From Lactobacillus sp. ESL0679 (GTDB lineage: Bacteria > Bacillota > Bacilli > Lactobacillales > Lactobacillaceae): a DNA stretch of 64,000 bases. Both the position numbers and the translations under genes were made by a program. Below, piece after piece: positions 27,853 to 37,470 of this stretch. A model generated the notes under the pieces. It was not told the origin of the DNA, ran no database searches, and was given only the letters and a program-made list of their open reading frames with translations. The first letter of the stretch is position 1, and the number at the start of each line of letters is the position of its first letter. The stretch lies in NCBI RefSeq assembly GCF_029433515.1, contig NZ_JAQTIG010000004.1:62001-126000 (forward strand). Reading direction: 5' to 3'.

Positions 27853-28776
27853 ATGACTAATCTTAGTGTAAAAATACCCGGTCTTAATCTGAAAAATCCG
27901 GTAATGCCAGCAAGTGGTACCTTTGATTTTGGCGATGTTGCTGCTGCTAATAAGTTTGATTTAAATAAGTTAGGAGCGTTGGTGTTGAAAACAACGACGC
28001 CACATTTGCGGCGTGGTAATCCGCAGCCGCAAATTGCGGTCTTAGAAGATGGTGTTTTAAATTCAGTGGGGTTAACTAACCCAGGTGTTGCCGGCGTTGT
28101 CAGTGAAAAGTTGCCACACCTACGTCAGCAATATCCTGACTTGCCAATTATTGCTAGTGTTGGTGGCAGTAGTGCGGCTGATTATGTGCAGGTGGCTGAA
28201 GAATTGGCAGAATCTGGGATGGTTAATGTACTAGAACTTAATTTTTCTTGTCCTAATGTGGAGCGCGGCGGCATGACCTTTGGTATTCATCCAGAATTGG
28301 TTGAGCAGCTGACAGCCGCGATTAAGCAGACGGTTGCGTTGCCGGTTTATGTTAAGTTAACGTCGAACGTGACCGATATTACCGAAATAGCACGTGCTGC
28401 AGAAAGTGGTGGCGCAGATGGCTTGTCACTGATTAATACGGTGATGGGATTGCGCATTGATCTTGAAACGCGGAAGCCGCTTTTAGGCAACAATGTTGGT
28501 GGTCTTTCAGGTAGTGGCATCAAGCCGCTGGCATTGTATCAGGTTCATCAAGTATTTAAAATAACGCACCTGCCAATTATTGGAATGGGCGGCATTACTA
28601 CTGCAGAAGATGTAGTTGAATTTATGCTGGCAGGAGCTAGTGCCGTGGCTGTGGGTAGTGCGCATTTTCATGATGAACTTGCTTGCCCGCATATTATTCA
28701 AAAATTGCCAAGCCTGTTAACTAAGCTGGGCGTTAGTGATATTAACGACTTGGTCGGCCAAGTCCAATTTAATTGA
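27853..28776 (+). CDS. pyrD: Dihydroorotate dehydrogenase, class 1B type
   Basis: Oxidises dihydroorotate to orotate with FMN. The 307-residue TIM barrel matches the class 1B (PyrDB) pattern: [21 protein letters not shown] at the start, the catalytic cysteine in [25 protein letters not shown], and the FMN-phosphate loops [17 protein letters not shown] and [16 protein letters not shown]. Class 1B enzymes normally pair with the iron-sulfur flavoprotein PyrK to use NAD; no pyrK is in this window. GGAGGGAAA precedes the ATG. It stands just upstream of the pyrR attenuator. Confidence 0.94.
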   Translation: MTNLSVKIPGLNLKNPVMPASGTFDFGDVAAANKFDLNKLGALVLKTTTPHLRRGNPQPQIAVLEDGVLNSVGLTNPGVAGVVSEKLPHLRQQYPDLPIIASVGGSSAADYVQVAEELAESGMVNVLELNFSCPNVERGGMTFGIHPELVEQLTAAIKQTVALPVYVKLTSNVTDITEIARAAESGGADGLSLINTVMGLRIDLETRKPLLGNNVGGLSGSGIKPLALYQVHQVFKITHLPIIGMGGITTAEDVVEFMLAGASAVAVGSAHFHDELACPHIIQKLPSLLTKLGVSDINDLVGQVQFN

Positions 28777-28835
28777 GAATTTTAATTGACAATTATGTGA
28801 TTTGTTCGTATATTTAACTTAATATCCCTTTAATT

Positions 28836-29467
<632 letters not shown>

Positions 29468-29497
29468 TATAAATTTAGTTAATTCAACCATTTAATT

Positions 29498-29606
29498 GAC
29501 TCCAGAGAGGGTCAGAAGGGTTTGAGTTCTTTTGGAATATCTAAAAATAAGCCAAAAATCCCTTTTGATTAACCTGGAGCAAGTAAATGCTTCAGGTTTT
29601 TTGTAT
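29498..29606 (+). promoter_or_regulatory. PyrR attenuator before pyrB
   Basis: PyrR core GACTCCAGAGAGGGTC at 29498-29513; AGAAGGG (29514 onward) can pair with CCCTTTT near 29560 as an antiterminator; terminator AACCTGGAGCA/TGCTTCAGGTT with T run at 29571-29602. Confidence 0.9.
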
Positions 29607-29627
29607 CTTAAAGAAAGGGTTTAGACC

Positions 29628-30584
29628 ATGAAAAGTAATAATTTTGTTAGTTTGCCACATTTTGTTAGCGTTGAAAATTTAAAAACAGATGAAGTACAGG
29701 CCTTAATTGACCGCGCTGAGTATTTTAAGCGTGGCGGGGCTAGGCTAGAATTAACTCAGCCAGTTTATGTGACCAACTTGTTTTTTGAAAATTCGAGCCG
29801 AACCCATACTAGCTTTGAAATGGCTGAACGCAAGTTAGGCCTGACTGTCATTCCCTTTGACCCAGCTCATAGCTCGGTTAAAAAGGGTGAAACGCTGTAT
29901 GATACCTCGCTGATTATGGCTGCCTTGGGAATTGACCTTGAGGTTATCCGCCATTCAGAAAATGAATATTACGACAAACTAATTCAACCACAGGATGACC
30001 AGCACTTGAAAATTGGTGTCATTAACGCTGGTGACGGCAGTGGTCAGCACCCATCACAATGCCTGCTTGATATGATGACAATTCACGAGCATTTTGGTCA
30101 TTTTAAAAATTTAAAAGTAGCAATTGTTGGTGATATTACTAATTCGCGCGTGGCTAAAAGTGATATGGAATTGCTAACAAGAATTGGCGCGCAAGTTTAC
30201 TTTTCTGGTCCGGAATATTGGTACGACAAGCAGTTCGACAAGTATGGTCAGTTTGCGGCGCTTGACAATTTGGTTAGCCAAGTTGACGTGATGATGCTAT
30301 TGCGGGTGCAGCATGAGCGCCACGCGGGCGATCCAAATGAAAGCAAGTTTGATGCGGTGAAGTATCACGAGCAATTTGGTATTAATGAGCGCCGCTATCA
30401 AGAATTGAAAAAAGACGCGATTATCATGCATCCGGGTCCGATTAATCATGACGTGGAATTGGCTGGCAAGTTAGTAGAAGCCCCCAAGAGTATGTTTGTG
30501 CGGCAAATGCAAAACGGCGTCTTTATGCGCATGGCAATGATTGAAGCCGTAATGCGCGGACGGCAGTTAGGAGGGCTAGAATAA
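29628..30584 (+). CDS. pyrB: Aspartate carbamoyltransferase, catalytic chain
   Basis: Condenses carbamoyl phosphate and aspartate. The 318-residue catalytic chain has the carbamoyl-phosphate site [20 protein letters not shown], the mobile loop lysine in [25 protein letters not shown], and the aspartate-binding LRVQHERH region. No regulatory pyrI is present, as usual in Firmicutes. Stop and pyrC start overlap (TAATG). Confidence 0.97.
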   Translation: MKSNNFVSLPHFVSVENLKTDEVQALIDRAEYFKRGGARLELTQPVYVTNLFFENSSRTHTSFEMAERKLGLTVIPFDPAHSSVKKGETLYDTSLIMAALGIDLEVIRHSENEYYDKLIQPQDDQHLKIGVINAGDGSGQHPSQCLLDMMTIHEHFGHFKNLKVAIVGDITNSRVAKSDMELLTRIGAQVYFSGPEYWYDKQFDKYGQFAALDNLVSQVDVMMLLRVQHERHAGDPNESKFDAVKYHEQFGINERRYQELKKDAIIMHPGPINHDVELAGKLVEAPKSMFVRQMQNGVFMRMAMIEAVMRGRQLGGLE

Positions 30585-31861
30585 TGGCAACAGTCATTAA
30601 AAATGGTCAGGTTTACTTTAGCGGCACGATTACGCCGTGTGATTTATTAATTGAAAGTGGCTGCATTAGTGCCATTGGCCAAAATTTGAATGCCGAGCAG
30701 GTGATCGATGCCACGGGAAAACTGGTTAGTCCCGGCTTGGTCGACATGCATGTGCATTACCGCGACCCCGGACAAACTGCCAAAGAAGACGTGCATACGG
30801 GAACGCTGGCAGCAGCGCGTGGCGGTTTTACAACTACCGCAGCAATGCCTAACGTAGCCCCAGTTCCTAATACGCCGGCTTTAATGCAAAAGATGGTGGC
30901 AAATAACCAACAAAATGGTATTGTCCATGTTTTACAATACGGGCCAATTACGGTTGATGAAGTTGGCGAGACATTACCTGATTATGCTGGACTCAAGAGT
31001 GCGGGCACAATTGCTTTAAGTAATGATGGCAAGGGCGTCCAGAATGCGCAAACAATGCTGCGCGCAATGCGGCAGGCAGCAGATAACCAGTTAATTATTG
31101 CCGAGCACGCGCAAGACGATACACTTTTTAATTCGGGTGTGATTAACGCTGGCTCAAAAGCGGCGGAGTTCGATTTACGACCAATTACTGAACTTGCGGA
31201 AACCACGCAAATTGCCCGTGATTTGTTGCTGGCTGCGAAAACGGGCGTGCATTATCACGTTTGCCATGTTTCAACTAAAACTAGTGTTGATTTAATCAGA
31301 ATTGCAAAGAAGCGCGGCGTGCATGTTACGTGTGAGGCAGCACCGCATCACCTGCTCTTAACGGAAGATGATATTGACCAGAATAACAGTAATTTTAAAA
31401 TGAATCCGCCACTAAGAACAGAGGAAGATCGCCAGGCGTTAATTGCTGGGCTTCTTGATGGGACAATCGATATGATTGCCACTGATCACGCGCCGCATAC
31501 GCAGGAAAATAAGGCGGGCGGCTTTGCCAAATCCGCCTTTGGAATTACCGGAAGTGAAACAGCTTTTAGTGAGTTATACACGCAGTTGGTAAAAACTGGT
31601 TATTGCAGTTTGGCGCAATTACTAGCTTGGCTGACGATTAAGCCGGCGACAGTTTTCGGTTTGCATCATGCAGGTAAAATCGCAATTGGTGAGCCAGCAG
31701 ACCTTGCAATTTTTGACTTACAAGCGAAGACAAGCCAGCAGACACAGAATTATCTCTCAAAAAATTCTAATACACCGTTTACTGGGGATAATGTTTACGG
31801 CGCAACGGTGTTAACGATGGTTGCTGGTCAAGTAGTTTACCAAGCAAAGGAGCAACAATGA
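30584..31861 (+). CDS. pyrC: Dihydroorotase
   Basis: Cyclises carbamoyl aspartate to dihydroorotate. The 425-residue metal-dependent amidohydrolase has the metal site VDMHVHYRDPGQTAKEDV, histidines in YHVCHVSTK and CEAAPHHLLL, and the catalytic aspartate in MIATDHAPHT. This is the type I (Firmicutes) class. It is coupled to pyrB at its start and overlaps carA at its end (ATGA). Confidence 0.97.
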   Translation: MATVIKNGQVYFSGTITPCDLLIESGCISAIGQNLNAEQVIDATGKLVSPGLVDMHVHYRDPGQTAKEDVHTGTLAAARGGFTTTAAMPNVAPVPNTPALMQKMVANNQQNGIVHVLQYGPITVDEVGETLPDYAGLKSAGTIALSNDGKGVQNAQTMLRAMRQAADNQLIIAEHAQDDTLFNSGVINAGSKAAEFDLRPITELAETTQIARDLLLAAKTGVHYHVCHVSTKTSVDLIRIAKKRGVHVTCEAAPHHLLLTEDDIDQNNSNFKMNPPLRTEEDRQALIAGLLDGTIDMIATDHAPHTQENKAGGFAKSAFGITGSETAFSELYTQLVKTGYCSLAQLLAWLTIKPATVFGLHHAGKIAIGEPADLAIFDLQAKTSQQTQNYLSKNSNTPFTGDNVYGATVLTMVAGQVVYQAKEQQ

Positions 31862-32943
31862 AGTGTCTAATTTTAGAAGATGGCAGCGTTTATCAAGGCG
31901 AAGGCTTCGGTGCAGCAGGTGAGACAAAGGGTGAAGTTGTGTTCACCACGGGAATGACCGGCTATCAGGAAGCCATCACGGACCAATCGTATGCCGACCA
32001 GATTTTGGTGTTTACTAACCCCTTGATTGGCAATTACGGCATTACCCTAGCAGATTATGAGTCGCTTGAGCCCGGCATTAAGGGTGTGATTTGTCACCAA
32101 GTTGCTCATCATCCTGATAATTGGCGCATGCAGACAACTTTGCCAGATTTTCTTAAAAAGCTAAATATCCCCGGCATCCAAGGAATTGATACACGGGCAT
32201 TAGTTAAAAAGTTGCGCTCGCACGGGACAATGCGGGGTCAAATTGTCAATTCGGTTGCTGAAGCTGTCCAGATTGCGCAAGAATTAAAGCAAGAAGATTT
32301 AACCCAAGGAGCGATTGGTCGCGTTTCGACAACGCGCTCGTATCCGGTGCCGGGTTCTAAACGCAACATTGTCGTCGTTGATTTTGGTATAAAAAATAGT
32401 ATCTTGCGTGAACTGGCACAGCGCGATTGTAACTGTATTGTTGTGCCGTATACGACTACAGCTGAGCGCATTTTGAGCCTGCATCCAGACGGTGTACTGC
32501 TTTCCAATGGCCCCGGCAAACCAAGTGAAATGGTCGATGCAGCAAAAATGGTGCGGGAAGTTGAACAATATTTACCATTAATGGGGATTTGCATGGGACA
32601 CCAGATTTTTGCCCTAGCTAATGGTGCCGAAACATTCAAAATGAAGTTTGGTCACCGCGGATTTAACCATCCAGTTCGTGAAATCGCCACGGGAAACATT
32701 GGTTTTACCTCGCAAAATCACGGTTATGCGGTTAAGGCAGAATCGATTGCCGCAACTGACTTGATGGTGACCCACGTTGAAGTTAATGACGGCACAATTG
32801 AGGGCTTGCGGCACAAAAAGTATCCGGCATTTTCTGTGCAATTTCATCCGGATGCAACTCCCGGCCCACATGATCAGCAAGGAATTTTTGATTACTTTAT
32901 GCAAATGATTGATCAAGGAAAGGAAGCCAATCAGCATGCCTAA
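31858..32943 (+). CDS. carA: Carbamoyl-phosphate synthase small (glutaminase) subunit
   Basis: Supplies ammonia from glutamine to CarB. The 361-residue protein has the N-terminal CarA domain ([27 protein letters not shown]) and a class I glutamine amidotransferase domain with the nucleophile Cys245 in [14 protein letters not shown] and the His-Glu part in [14 protein letters not shown]. It looks complete and catalytically intact. Its last 8 bp overlap carB, so the two are translationally coupled. Confidence 0.97.
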   Translation: MKCLILEDGSVYQGEGFGAAGETKGEVVFTTGMTGYQEAITDQSYADQILVFTNPLIGNYGITLADYESLEPGIKGVICHQVAHHPDNWRMQTTLPDFLKKLNIPGIQGIDTRALVKKLRSHGTMRGQIVNSVAEAVQIAQELKQEDLTQGAIGRVSTTRSYPVPGSKRNIVVVDFGIKNSILRELAQRDCNCIVVPYTTTAERILSLHPDGVLLSNGPGKPSEMVDAAKMVREVEQYLPLMGICMGHQIFALANGAETFKMKFGHRGFNHPVREIATGNIGFTSQNHGYAVKAESIAATDLMVTHVEVNDGTIEGLRHKKYPAFSVQFHPDATPGPHDQQGIFDYFMQMIDQGKEANQHA

Positions 32944-34516
32944 AAGACAAGATATTCATAAAATTATGGTAATCGGCTCTGGTCCGATAATTATTGGTCA
33001 AGCAGCGGAGTTTGACTATTCGGGAACTCAAGCGTGTCTCGCTTTGCGCGAAGAAGGTTACGAAGTTGTGCTGGTTAACTCCAATCCGGCAACGATTATG
33101 ACTGATACTGCAATTGCCGACAAGGTTTATCTTGAGCCATTAACTGTTGACGCGGTTTCGCGGATTATTCGTCAAGAATATCCCGATGCCATTTTGCCAA
33201 CATTGGGCGGTCAAGTTGGCTTAAACATGGCTTGGGCTTTAGCTAAAAGTGGCATTTTAAAAGAACTAGGCATTGAGCTTTTAGGCACTAAATTAGAGTC
33301 GATTGAGCAAGCCGAAGACCGAGAAAAGTTTAAGCAACTGTGTCAACAGTTGGGTGAACCGGTGCCACCGTCAAAAAGTGTCAAAACAGTCGCAGAGGCA
33401 TTGGCTTTTGGGGATGAAATCGGCTACCCAATCATTGTGCGTCCTGCCTTTACTATGGGCGGCACTGGCGGCGGGATTTGCAATGACCATGATGAACTTG
33501 CCCGTGTTGCCAAAAATGGCTTGGAATTATCGCCAGTTACTGAGTGCTTGGTAGAGCGGTCGATTGCTGGCTATAAGGAAATTGAATTTGAAGTAATGCG
33601 GGATCACGCCGATAACGCGATGATTGTTTGCTGCATGGAAAATTTTGATCCTGTTGGCATTCATACTGGTGATTCGATTGTCTTTTCACCATCACAGACG
33701 CTGTCGGACAAGGAATATCAGCTGCTGCGTGATTGCTCGCTCCGCTTAATTCGAGCCCTGAAAATTGAGGGTGGCTGCAACGTGCAGTTAGCGCTCGACC
33801 CAAACAGCTTCAATTACGACGTGATTGAGGTTAATCCGCGAGCTAGTCGTACAGTGCCATTTTTAAGTAAAATCACTGGCATTGAAATGGCTCAGGTCGC
33901 AACTCGTGTAATTATGGGGCAGAGTTTGCGCGAGCAAGGTTATGCCGATGGCCTAGCAGCAGAGCCGAAGTTGATTAGTGTGAAGGCACCTGTCTTTTCT
34001 TTCAGCAAGCTAGCCGATGTTGACAGCTATTTAGGACCCGAAATGAAGTCAACTGGTGAGGTAATGGGAAGTGATTTGAGCTTTCCAAAAGCTCTCTACA
34101 AAGCCTTTGCTGGTGCGGGGATGCGAATTCCCGATAGTGGGAATGTGCTGCTAACCATTGAGGATCGCGATAAAGAAGCAATTTTACCTTTAGCACAAAA
34201 GTTTGCTCAGATTGGGTACCGAATATTTGCAACCAGCGGTACTGCGGCATTCTTGCAAAAGCATCATCTTCATGTGGCGCTGCTTAGCAAAATTCATGAT
34301 CAAGCAGACAATAATTTACTAACCGAATTGCGTAGCGGCAAGATTGACTTAGTAATCAATACGATGGGTCACGACTTAGCCAAGAACTCTGATGGCTTTA
34401 TCATCAGGCAGATGGCAATCCAGCAGAATGTGCCGCTAATCACCAGCTTGGATACAGCACGCGCATTATTGACGGCACTTGCTAACCGGTCATTTTTAAC
34501 AACTAGTCTGAAGTAA
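32936..34516 (+). CDS. carB: Half-length carbamoyl-phosphate synthase large subunit (internal deletion)
   Basis: CarB normally has about 1060 residues in two homologous halves, each with an ATP-grasp domain; this one has 526. Residues 1-~300 match the first half, the carboxyphosphate-forming domain ([55 protein letters not shown]). At [12 protein letters not shown] (about 298-309) the match switches to the end of the second half: [12 protein letters not shown] near 368, then the MGS-like allosteric domain to the end. The frame is open throughout. The oligomerization domain and most of the second ATP-grasp are missing, as from recombination between the repeated EVNPR segments. Start 32936 (MPKRQDIHK) has AAGGAAAGGA before it and overlaps carA. 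Whether it still makes carbamoyl phosphate, for example as a homodimer of one synthetase half, is unknown. Confidence 0.93.
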   Translation: MPKRQDIHKIMVIGSGPIIIGQAAEFDYSGTQACLALREEGYEVVLVNSNPATIMTDTAIADKVYLEPLTVDAVSRIIRQEYPDAILPTLGGQVGLNMAWALAKSGILKELGIELLGTKLESIEQAEDREKFKQLCQQLGEPVPPSKSVKTVAEALAFGDEIGYPIIVRPAFTMGGTGGGICNDHDELARVAKNGLELSPVTECLVERSIAGYKEIEFEVMRDHADNAMIVCCMENFDPVGIHTGDSIVFSPSQTLSDKEYQLLRDCSLRLIRALKIEGGCNVQLALDPNSFNYDVIEVNPRASRTVPFLSKITGIEMAQVATRVIMGQSLREQGYADGLAAEPKLISVKAPVFSFSKLADVDSYLGPEMKSTGEVMGSDLSFPKALYKAFAGAGMRIPDSGNVLLTIEDRDKEAILPLAQKFAQIGYRIFATSGTAAFLQKHHLHVALLSKIHDQADNNLLTELRSGKIDLVINTMGHDLAKNSDGFIIRQMAIQQNVPLITSLDTARALLTALANRSFLTTSLK

Positions 34517-34542
34517 AAAGTAACCAGTAAAATTTGGAGTAA

Positions 34543-34587
34543 TAAAAAACGGTCAAGTTTTTCAAAGAAACTCTTGACCGTTTTATG
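34543..34587 (+). terminator. Terminator after carB, probably bidirectional
   Basis: AAAACGGTCAAG/CTTGACCGTTTT stem between the convergent carB and treB genes, A run on one side and T run on the other. Confidence 0.9.
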
Positions 34588-34616
34588 TTATTAAAGCTAT
34601 TTAACTTTTTAGTGAA

Positions 34617-36548
34617 TTAAATTGTCCCTGGGCGTTTTGCTTTAGCAACCTTTTTACCCATTACCATTTTATCGTCATAACCCCAGAACCAAGTGATAAC
34701 AAAGGCAACGATGATGGCAAGTGCACTGGCAAGCAAGAATGCGTAAAAGCTGCTTAAATCTCCAGGATTTTTCGGATTAAAGAAACTTGAGAAGCCAATC
34801 AATCCACCAGTGAAACCAAACATGGTCCCGTGCATTAATCCGGTAACTAGACCACCGAATGCGGCACCAATTGATCCAGAAATGAAGACCTTCTTATATC
34901 TAAGGTTAATACCGTAAATAGCGGGTTCAGTAACGCCACAGAAGGCACTAATCATCGCTGCAAAACCTAATTCCTTGATGTCAGCCTTCTTTGATTTAAT
35001 CGCAACTGCTAAGACTGCGGCACCTTGAGAAATCATAGTTGAACAGATAATTGCGTTAATTGCACTTTGGCCAGTACTTGCAATTTGTTGAGCAACCAGC
35101 GGCACAACACCCCAGTGAAAGCCAAAGATAACAAGCACTTGGTAAAAGCCACCAATAATGAAGCCGCCGAACCAGCCAGATACAGATACCAACCAGTTAA
35201 TGAAGACAGCAATCCCATTGGCAATTCCTTGAATAATTGGACCAGTGATAACCAAGGTAATTGTGGCAACAATTAGAACAGTGATTAAAGGTACGAAAAT
35301 CATTTGTAAATAAGTTGGCAAGACCTTTTTAAGCCATTTTTCCAACTTGTAAGCTAGCCATGCGGCTAAAATCATCGGGAAGATAGAGTAGGTATAATTC
35401 AAAAATTGGAAGTTTAATCCAGCAAGATTGAACATGACCTTTCCTGCTTTGCCCCAAGTGACTAATTGTGGCATGGTGAGCACACCACCGATTACTGCGG
35501 CGATAATTGGGTCACTGCCTAGCCGTTTAGCAGCACTAAAGCCAACCCAGATTGGTAGGAAGTAGAAGGCTGAATCGGCCATTGCACTGATGGTGATATA
35601 TGGCACGCTGTTAACATTAAGTAGAGAGCCGAGTTGCGGCAGTGTTAGCAGCGCAAGAATACCTTTGATAATACCGGATGCGGCAATAACTCCAATAACG
35701 GGACTCATTGAGCCCGTAATAAAGCCGATTAGGTTATTAATTGCCCGTGAGAACGGATTTTTGCTATCATTTTGCGTAGTTACTGGCGCAGCGGCATTAT
35801 CTAATTCTGGTAACTGCTTGACCAATGCGTCGTAAAGGTTGGCAACGCCGTCGCCAATTACGACCTGATATTGACCGGATGCGTGCATGACATCAAGAAT
35901 GCCGCGCTGATCTTTAAGAACATCATCATTGGCCTGAGCCTCATCTTTAAGATAAAACCTTAACCGCGTAATACAGTGAATGACGTTGTTAATATTCTCT
36001 GGACCGCCGACATTTTTTATAATAAAAGTAGCTAGTTCATCATAAGATAACTTTTTATCGGATGCGGGTTGAGTGTCACTTTTAAGGTAAGCTGTTGCTA
36101 CTTTAGCGCCACTAGAAGTGTCACCTTCCGTGATGTCTAGCCCGTCAATTGCATCATTTGTATTGGTAATAACTGTAATGATTGTCGGGTCTAACTTGGC
36201 AGTTTTAATGGCTTCAAGATCCATTTGGGCAATTGTCTGCCCAGCTTTAACTTCATCACCATTTTGAATATTGATTGTAAATGGCTGACCCTTAAGCGTT
36301 ACGGTATCGATCCCCATGTGAACCAGTACTTCTAGGCCATCAGGAGTTTTGATACCAATTGCATGTTTTGTTTCCGCAATCGTCACAACCTTTCCGGAAA
36401 CTGGTGCAACGACCTCACCATCAGTTGGTATTAAACCAAATCCCTGTCCCATTGTTCCTCTACTAAAAACAGGATCATCAATGCTGCTGAGAGCAACAAC
36501 TTTTCCGTTTGCAGGAGCTAATAGGGCAGTTTCTTTGTTAATTGCCAT
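34617..36548 (-). CDS. treB: Trehalose PTS transporter EIIABC
   Basis: A 643-residue phosphotransferase permease of the glucose-glucoside family, importing and phosphorylating a disaccharide. Domain order is EIIA (residues 1-~160, phosphorylated His77 in LEVLVHMGID), EIIB (~167-250, Cys192 in NNVIHCITRLRF) and EIIC (~270-640, about ten membrane segments, with GVTEPAIYGINLRYKKVF). EIIA is at the N-terminus, whereas most single-chain relatives are BCA. Trehalose is inferred from the divergent treR and treC genes and the shared operators; sucrose or beta-glucosides are less likely given that context. Spaced 185 bp from treR with a regulatory region between. Confidence 0.88.
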   Translation of the reverse strand: MAINKETALLAPANGKVVALSSIDDPVFSRGTMGQGFGLIPTDGEVVAPVSGKVVTIAETKHAIGIKTPDGLEVLVHMGIDTVTLKGQPFTINIQNGDEVKAGQTIAQMDLEAIKTAKLDPTIITVITNTNDAIDGLDITEGDTSSGAKVATAYLKSDTQPASDKKLSYDELATFIIKNVGGPENINNVIHCITRLRFYLKDEAQANDDVLKDQRGILDVMHASGQYQVVIGDGVANLYDALVKQLPELDNAAAPVTTQNDSKNPFSRAINNLIGFITGSMSPVIGVIAASGIIKGILALLTLPQLGSLLNVNSVPYITISAMADSAFYFLPIWVGFSAAKRLGSDPIIAAVIGGVLTMPQLVTWGKAGKVMFNLAGLNFQFLNYTYSIFPMILAAWLAYKLEKWLKKVLPTYLQMIFVPLITVLIVATITLVITGPIIQGIANGIAVFINWLVSVSGWFGGFIIGGFYQVLVIFGFHWGVVPLVAQQIASTGQSAINAIICSTMISQGAAVLAVAIKSKKADIKELGFAAMISAFCGVTEPAIYGINLRYKKVFISGSIGAAFGGLVTGLMHGTMFGFTGGLIGFSSFFNPKNPGDLSSFYAFLLASALAIIVAFVITWFWGYDDKMVMGKKVAKAKRPGTI

Positions 36549-36615
36549 TAGTTTTCCTTCTTTCTAACTAAATAAATTTGCATTTATTAATAAATGATTT
36601 ATGATTATTATCATA

Positions 36616-36697
36616 CTTGTCTAGACAAGATTCAATAGAATATTTAATAATATTTGTAACAAAACTCACAAAGTTTATTTACTTGTATGTATATAAG
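36616..36697. promoter_or_regulatory. Two probable TreR operators in the treB-treR intergenic region
   Basis: A perfect palindrome CTTGTCTAGACAAG at 36616-36629 and a related imperfect one CTTGTATGTATATAAG at 36682-36697 lie between divergent treB and treR. Both fit the CTTGTxTAxACAAG shape of GntR-type TreR operators and are placed to control both directions. Confidence 0.75.
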
Positions 36698-36733
36698 CGG
36701 ATATAATTAATCTGATTAAGTGAAAGGAAAACC

Positions 36734-37459
36734 ATGATGCAGTCGAAATCAGATATTATTGCGCAAGATATTGCAGCCAAAATTAAACACGAGCAATTTA
36801 AAGCTAATTCTTTTTTACCAAGTGAAAGTGAGTTAACTAAGTTATACGGAACCTCGCGAGAAACGGTGCGTAAAGCATTGCAGGGGTTAAATTCGTTAGG
36901 CTTGATTCAAAAGATACGCGGTAAGGGCTCGCTAGTTTTGAATTTGGAGCAGTATTCTTTTCCCATTTCTGGTATTTCGAGTTTTGCGGAATTAAGTAAG
37001 TCTTTGGGCATGGATGCGCAAACTGAGGTTTTAACTTTAGAGAAGATGCATACTTTGCCTGAACTTTTTAGGAAAAAGTTTCCTAATGAAAAGCAACAAA
37101 ATGGGGTTTATGTTGAGCGATTACGAAAAATTAATGGCAATGCAGAAATTCTTGATTGTGATTTTCTCTTTTCACCACCGATTAATGAGTTGCCGCTAGA
37201 TGCAGCTCAGACCTCCATTTATAACTATCTGGAAAATGAAAAAGGGTTGGAAGTTTCATATGCGACTAAGGCAATTACAGTTGAAAGGGTCGATGATGAG
37301 CTGCAAAGAAAGTTGAGCTTGAAGGACAAAACCGCTGTGCTAGTTGCTAGTCATAATTATTTGAGTGATGCAACCTTGTTCCAGTTGACGCTGTCTTATC
37401 ATGATCCAAGTAAATTTAAATTTGTTGATTTTGCGCGCAGACAAAGAATTAGATTTTAA
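36734..37459 (+). CDS. treR: GntR-family trehalose operon repressor
   Basis: A 241-residue GntR/HutC-type regulator. The N-terminal winged helix (LPSESELTKLYGTSRETVRKALQGLNSLGLIQKIRGKGSLV) binds DNA; the C-terminal UTRA domain (from about 95, with YVERLRKINGNAEILDCDFLF) binds the sugar phosphate, expected to be trehalose-6-phosphate. AAAGGAAAA precedes ATGATG. It is divergent from treB and only 11 bp ahead of treC, so it is co-transcribed with the hydrolase. Confidence 0.92.
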   Translation: MMQSKSDIIAQDIAAKIKHEQFKANSFLPSESELTKLYGTSRETVRKALQGLNSLGLIQKIRGKGSLVLNLEQYSFPISGISSFAELSKSLGMDAQTEVLTLEKMHTLPELFRKKFPNEKQQNGVYVERLRKINGNAEILDCDFLFSPPINELPLDAAQTSIYNYLENEKGLEVSYATKAITVERVDDELQRKLSLKDKTAVLVASHNYLSDATLFQLTLSYHDPSKFKFVDFARRQRIRF

Positions 37460-37470
37460 GGAGAAATTCA

